This document shows positions 60,757 to 64,000 of a stretch of DNA of 64,000 bases, piece after piece. The first letter of the stretch is position 1; every line of letters begins with the position of its first letter. The notes beneath the pieces are model-generated. The model saw only the letters and a list, made by a program, of their open reading frames with translations. It had not been told where the DNA came from and ran no database searches. Origin of the DNA: WTJY01 sp045105475 (GTDB taxonomy: Bacteria; Chloroflexota; Anaerolineae; Promineifilales; Promineifilaceae); NCBI GenBank assembly GCA_045105475.1, contig JBGCDP010000222.1, positions 5,857 to 69,856 of the forward strand, written 5' to 3'. The translations under genes were made by a program, and so were the position numbers.

Positions 60757-61068
60757 TCACGCTTCGGGCAACCACTTCAACCATTTCCTCTGCACGGCTG
60801 CATCCATATCAACATCAAAACGATTAGCCAACAATAGTAAATGACCCAGCACGTCTGCAAGCTCATTTTCAAAACGGGTTTTACCTGATTCAGCCCCCTC
60901 CCCACGATCTCTCCCTTGCCCCTGCATATTTAGATAGGCTTGCACCAACTCTCCAATCTCTTCATTGATTTTCAACACAAACCAATCGTCTGTGCGGTCG
61001 ATCCCGTTTCTTTCAGCATATAACGATGACACAGTTTCGACTTGTTTTGCTAAATCTGGAATATTCAT
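60757..61068 (-). CDS. MazG-like nucleotide pyrophosphohydrolase
   Basis: A 103-residue all-alpha NTP pyrophosphohydrolase. The metal-binding pattern is seen: N-E-E-I-G-E-L-V-Q-A-Y-L and, 20-some residues later, N-E-L-A-D-V-L-G-H-L-L-L-L. It matches the MazG/phosphoribosyl-ATP-pyrophosphohydrolase-like fold, which clears aberrant NTPs or serves in nucleotide metabolism. Its size is that of single-domain members. It lies 27 bp after the VOC-protein gene on the same strand, so co-transcription is likely. Confidence 0.85.
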   Translation of the reverse strand: MNIPDLAKQVETVSSLYAERNGIDRTDDWFVLKINEEIGELVQAYLNMQGQGRDRGEGAESGKTRFENELADVLGHLLLLANRFDVDMDAAVQRKWLKWLPEA

Positions 61069-61095
61069 AAGGGTATTGTTTGTGGAAGGTGCTGT

Positions 61096-61518
61096 TTAAT
61101 TTTTCGGTTTCTCACCCAGATACTGCGTGAAGCGGAGCATGTAACCGTCTGGGTCTTGAACAAGAAACTCCATTTGGCCCGATAGCGTTTTACCGGTGTC
61201 ATACCAAGACTCTTTAGGGTCACGATATAGTTTTATCTGTACATCATTGATGCGAGTAAGAATAGGTTCAATATTTGTTAGCTCGATTTGGAAGTTCACC
61301 CCACGGCCGAAAGGATGAGCCAAGTCTGCAACATTCCAACCTTCAGCATGAAATTGCTCGATCATGATCTGCACCTTTTCTTGTTCAAGATAGGCAAAAG
61401 CGGGTGATTCTCTTTGGTTCCGTACAGAAAAACCAAGTATTTCTGTATAAAAGGCAAGAGATTTATCGAAGTCTGAGACGGTGAGTTCAGGCACCATGAC
61501 GTTCCAATATTCACTCAT
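61096..61518 (-). CDS. VOC-family (glyoxalase/bleomycin resistance-like) protein
   Basis: A 140-residue protein. It begins with P-E-L-T-V-S-D-F-D-K-S-L-A-F-Y-T-E-I-L-G-F, the standard opening of a VOC domain, and ends E-F-L-V-Q-D-P-D-G-Y-M-L-R-F, the second half's signature. Members bind a metal or sequester drugs such as bleomycin; the R-N-Q-R-E-S-P-A-F-A-Y-L-E-Q segment resembles bleomycin-resistance proteins. One domain forms half a site, so it acts as a dimer. It is paired with the MazG-like gene. Confidence 0.87.
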   Translation of the reverse strand: MSEYWNVMVPELTVSDFDKSLAFYTEILGFSVRNQRESPAFAYLEQEKVQIMIEQFHAEGWNVADLAHPFGRGVNFQIELTNIEPILTRINDVQIKLYRDPKESWYDTGKTLSGQMEFLVQDPDGYMLRFTQYLGEKPKN

Positions 61519-61694
61519 TTTAATGCTCCAGAAAAGCAGAATTTTGGCTGGCTATTGTGACAAAGTATTAAGCTGCGCATGACCCCAATAGTACTCCAAT
61601 TTCAGTCTTATCCCGCCTCGCAATCAAACAGACGACTGGCTTAGACGTTCCGCGTTAATTAACTTGTTACGGGAACTACGAAACGAAACGGCCG

Positions 61695-62264
61695 TTAGTC
61701 AGGTCTTGTGCACAGGTCGTATGTAGGGCAATGGAAGATGCAGGTTTGATGTCCTTCACCAAGTTGCTCTGAATCATGCACCGGTGATCCGTATTCTCCG
61801 ACTTTCACTAGCACCGATCCATTTTCCCAGCTCATGATGACACTGTGTTCGCGATCCCAAGGCACGCTTAGATCGAGGACGACATAGATCGGTTTTCCGG
61901 GATCGAAGTCAGGAGTTTGCCAGGGTGTTTCTGTCACCTGTTTGAGCTCTAATCCACCGAGCTTGACACCGTTCCAGATAGTGTCGAGTGTAGGAGCAAC
62001 ACCATTGAGCTCTTCAAGGATATGAGTCGGGTCGTGGACGGCTCTGCTCATCATGTTGAAGTGCGCTAGTAGGTGACGTGCCGCTTCGTCACGCTCGGCC
62101 GAGTTCTTGGATAGCAAAGCTCGCACCACGTCTACCGCTTGGGTCGAGTTTATGTCGTCGAGTTCAGAGAAGATGCTCAGCAGGGCACCGTCGAACATAG
62201 GGAGCGGAATTGCGCCGCCTCTCGTCTCTATCGCTTCAAGAATGTCGGTGTCAGTTATTCGCAA
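61695..62264 (-). CDS. DUF6985-like protein, possible immunity-type protein
   Basis: A 189-residue soluble protein. The segment P-I-Y-V-V-L-D-L-S-V-P-W-D-R-E-H-S-V-I-M followed by W-E-N-G-S-V resembles DUF6985, a family often seen in polymorphic toxin immunity settings. The start TTG at 62264 is poor, but the frame overlaps the previous gene by 14 bp, so coupled translation may compensate. No toxin gene is in the window. Function remains inferred from resemblance and neighbour. Confidence 0.5.
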   Translation of the reverse strand: MRITDTDILEAIETRGGAIPLPMFDGALLSIFSELDDINSTQAVDVVRALLSKNSAERDEAARHLLAHFNMMSRAVHDPTHILEELNGVAPTLDTIWNGVKLGGLELKQVTETPWQTPDFDPGKPIYVVLDLSVPWDREHSVIMSWENGSVLVKVGEYGSPVHDSEQLGEGHQTCIFHCPTYDLCTRPD

Positions 62265-62712
62265 AATGTTTCTCGGCTAATAACCTCATCACATCTAAAC
62301 CATAGGTGAATCGACGGCTATACTTTTCGTACTCTTCAACTGGTAACTGGCCTATGTTTTCAAAACCATCCAATAAATAGCCAGCTTCAAATTGCAAAAG
62401 TGGTTTTAAGCCATCCTCATCGAGTGGCTTGTGACCAATAACCTCGCCCCCAACATAGCCGATTGAGTTGATATGGATCACCCCTTGCTCAATGATTTTG
62501 CATTCGTGGATATCTGCTTTTGTAGGATGATTTTCTCCGAACCAGTCATGTAAGCCAACTAAGACAGTTTTAGTTCTCCGGCCGCTTTTCTTCTTAATCA
62601 ACAGTACACGGCCGCAAGCAAATTTCCCATTACTCAAAGGGATGAAATAAAAATCACCATCTTGAATTTCAGAAGCTTTTGTCGGAACAAATGGATAGTT
62701 GTCTTTACTCAT
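62251..62712 (-). CDS. Imm26-like immunity protein
   Basis: A 153-residue soluble protein. The N-terminal Q-D-G-D-F-Y-F-I-P-L-S-N-G-K-F-A-C-G-R-V is the core pattern of the Imm26 family of contact-toxin immunity proteins. The ATG has AGGAGA 6 nt upstream. It overlaps the DUF6985-like gene by 14 bp. No cognate toxin is visible, so it may be an orphan that protects against a neighbour's toxin. Imm26 relatives also occur outside toxin loci. Confidence 0.68.
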   Translation of the reverse strand: MSKDNYPFVPTKASEIQDGDFYFIPLSNGKFACGRVLLIKKKSGRRTKTVLVGLHDWFGENHPTKADIHECKIIEQGVIHINSIGYVGGEVIGHKPLDEDGLKPLLQFEAGYLLDGFENIGQLPVEEYEKYSRRFTYGLDVMRLLAEKHFANN

Positions 62713-62858
62713 AACGTCTCCTGATAATAATACACCGAATAGTCTATATAACTTAGATAAACAACGTGATCAACCTGATCGAAGTGGCGAACGAACATTG
62801 GTCGCTTGGCAATGGCGTGGCACAATACGAGTAGAGAAAATAAGTTTGGAGACAAAAC

Positions 62859-63836
62859 ATGAACGGTATCATCGTTAAAAGTGAAAATGGTCAACCCCAA
62901 TTGGTCTGGGCAGAAGTTCCGGATGTAGACATGGGTGATGATCAGGTGTTAGTCAACGTCCGTGCGACCGCAGTCAATCGCGCCGACTTAATGCAAGCAA
63001 CCGGCAACTATCCCCCACCGCTAGGCGAATCTGAAATCTTAGGATTGGAAATGGCGGGTGAAATTGCTGCAATTGGTGCGAAAGTCACAGGTTGGCAAGT
63101 TGGGGATCGTGTATGTGCATTACTCGCGGGCGGTGGTTATGCTGAGCAAGTCGTGGTTGATCCACAGATGCTCATTCGCATACCGACCGACTGGACGTTT
63201 GCTATGGCCGCCGCTGTGCCTGAAGTTTGGCTCACCGCATTCCTGAATATGTTTATTGAGGCAGAGTTGCAGGCGGGGGAATCATTCCTCGTTCATGCAG
63301 GCGGAAGCGGTGTCGGCACGGCCGCCATCCAGCTTGCAAAAGCGGCGAACGTGACTGTATACGCAACTGCTGGCACAGAAGCAAAGCTAGCCGCATGTCG
63401 CGATTTGGGTGCGACGTTGGCGATTAATTACAAATCACAAGATTTTGCCGAAGAAATTTTGAAAGTCGCAGATGGTGTTGATGCGATCTTGTGTCCTGTT
63501 GGGGCTGACAATTTTGAACGGAATGTGAGCTTGTTGAACCGTCGTGGTCGATATGTCTCAATCGGCCTGCTTAGCGGCGTCAATGCCAAAATTAATCTGG
63601 CCCAGCTCTTGTTAAAACGGCTACGTCTCATCGGATCAACCCTACGCTCACGGCCGATGGCGGAGAAAATCGCCATTACTCAGCAATTTTCTGACCGTTT
63701 TTGGCCTCACTTCTTGGCAGGCGATCTCAAGCCGATTGTTGATACCACCTTTGACATCGAACGGGCCCAAGATGCACATGCGTACATCGCAGCAAACAAA
63801 AATACAGGCAAAGTCGTTCTAACGATAGGGTCATAA
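62859..63836 (+). CDS. PIG3-type NAD(P)H quinone oxidoreductase
   Basis: A 325-residue zinc-free medium-chain dehydrogenase of the quinone oxidoreductase/PIG3 branch. The N-terminal V-R-A-T-A-V-N-R-A-D-L-M-Q and Y-P-P-P-L-G-E-S-E-I-L-G-L-E-M-A-G-E are the PIG3 signature. The NAD(P)-binding motif is H-A-G-G-S-G-V-G-T-A-A-I-Q-L. L-L-N-R-R-G-R-Y-V-S-I-G-L-L is a typical late strand. It reduces quinones with NADPH. TTTGGAGAC sits 8 nt before the ATG. Confidence 0.92.
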   Translation: MNGIIVKSENGQPQLVWAEVPDVDMGDDQVLVNVRATAVNRADLMQATGNYPPPLGESEILGLEMAGEIAAIGAKVTGWQVGDRVCALLAGGGYAEQVVVDPQMLIRIPTDWTFAMAAAVPEVWLTAFLNMFIEAELQAGESFLVHAGGSGVGTAAIQLAKAANVTVYATAGTEAKLAACRDLGATLAINYKSQDFAEEILKVADGVDAILCPVGADNFERNVSLLNRRGRYVSIGLLSGVNAKINLAQLLLKRLRLIGSTLRSRPMAEKIAITQQFSDRFWPHFLAGDLKPIVDTTFDIERAQDAHAYIAANKNTGKVVLTIGS

Positions 63837-64000
63837 AGATTGGTGTGTGCTATTGGAGAGGGGAGAGATTGGCATAGAAGTGCCTTCACACCCCTCTCAC
63901 CACACGCAAAGCCCCTTGGCCAGTCCGACACCCTCCGTCGCCACCTTGGCGCATAACGCCCACTTCGGTCGGACCGCTGATTAAACGCTCCCTACACCGC
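63837..64000. other. Window end, non-coding
   Basis: 164 bp after the quinone oxidoreductase. GAGAGGGG at 63856-63863 and CCCCTCTC at 63892-63899 can pair, and GGTGTGTG/CACAC flank them, so a stem is possible. No gene recognised before the window edge. Confidence 0.35.

Noticed and set aside
60620..60844. A 74-residue plus-strand frame between the monooxygenase and MazG-like genes
   Set aside because: It overlaps the end of the MazG-like gene in antisense, lacks a ribosome site and looks random.
62709..62900. A 63-residue minus-strand frame upstream of the Imm26-like gene
   Set aside because: It runs antisense across the start of the quinone oxidoreductase, has no ribosome site and no family resemblance; it occupies the promoter region.

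Overview
The window looks like a chromosomal piece of a Chloroflexota bacterium, probably from the Anaerolineae/Ardenticatenia side. This is inferred from family content and style, not from a marker gene. The style features are many secreted lipoproteins with Thr-Pro linkers (PTPTPT-like), a class D-type sortase, a LonB-like protease, a roadblock/LC7 protein, a PDH complex and mid-40s percent G+C. No phage, insertion sequence, CRISPR array or rRNA was seen. There is one tRNA, tRNA-Leu(CAA), on the minus strand. The most pervasive feature is extreme abundance of the palindrome CGGCCG, about four to five per kb in both coding and non-coding DNA. It resembles the behaviour of HIP1 in cyanobacteria.

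Region by region: 1-8.0 kb holds a Gfo/Idh/MocA oxidoreductase cut by the window edge, an SRPBCC protein, a TPM-domain gene with an in-frame stop, small membrane proteins, a CIA30 lipoprotein, an orphan PhnD-like binding protein, and a hydrolase/DUF5946/methyltransferase run. 8.2-12.0 kb has two tiny membrane peptides, a LysM protein, a dGTPase-like HD hydrolase and a Thr-Pro lipoprotein. 12.2-14.6 kb is a galT-galK operon behind a promoter whose start region carries a perfect 20-bp operator. 14.6-23.9 kb holds a lipoprotein, a phosphodiester glycosidase, a LonB-like protease, an SDR gene remnant, a Thr-Pro secreted protein and a PP2C-like membrane protein. 24.2-30.3 kb has the sortase, a sensor kinase, an exported unknown, rsgA and a NUDIX hydrolase.

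30.4-39.1 kb is metabolic: an amidohydrolase-Rieske-prpE run with a hairpin repeat inside it, the tRNA, a roadblock protein, and a pdhA-pdhB-pdhC operon read on the minus strand. 39.5-45 kb encodes two large secreted proteases, one M12B-like and one S8 with a PA domain. 45-50.6 kb holds DUF58, DJ-1/PfpI, monoacylglycerol-lipase-like, a LuxR-type response regulator and a non-pyrrolysine MttB-like protein.

50.6-56.6 kb is the most unusual block. An AraC-type regulator is divergent from a five-gene run: a metallo-beta-lactamase lipoprotein fused to two ABM-like domains, a cupin, a DUF5519 lipoprotein, a DUF2218 protein, and a CDGSH-glutamate-synthase fusion. Inside the fusion gene is a near-perfect ribosome binding site that could release the ABM pair as a separate cytosolic protein. 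56.7-63.8 kb has an SLC12-like transporter, an NtaA-type flavin monooxygenase, MazG-like, VOC, two overlapping genes resembling orphan immunity proteins, and a PIG3-type quinone oxidoreductase.
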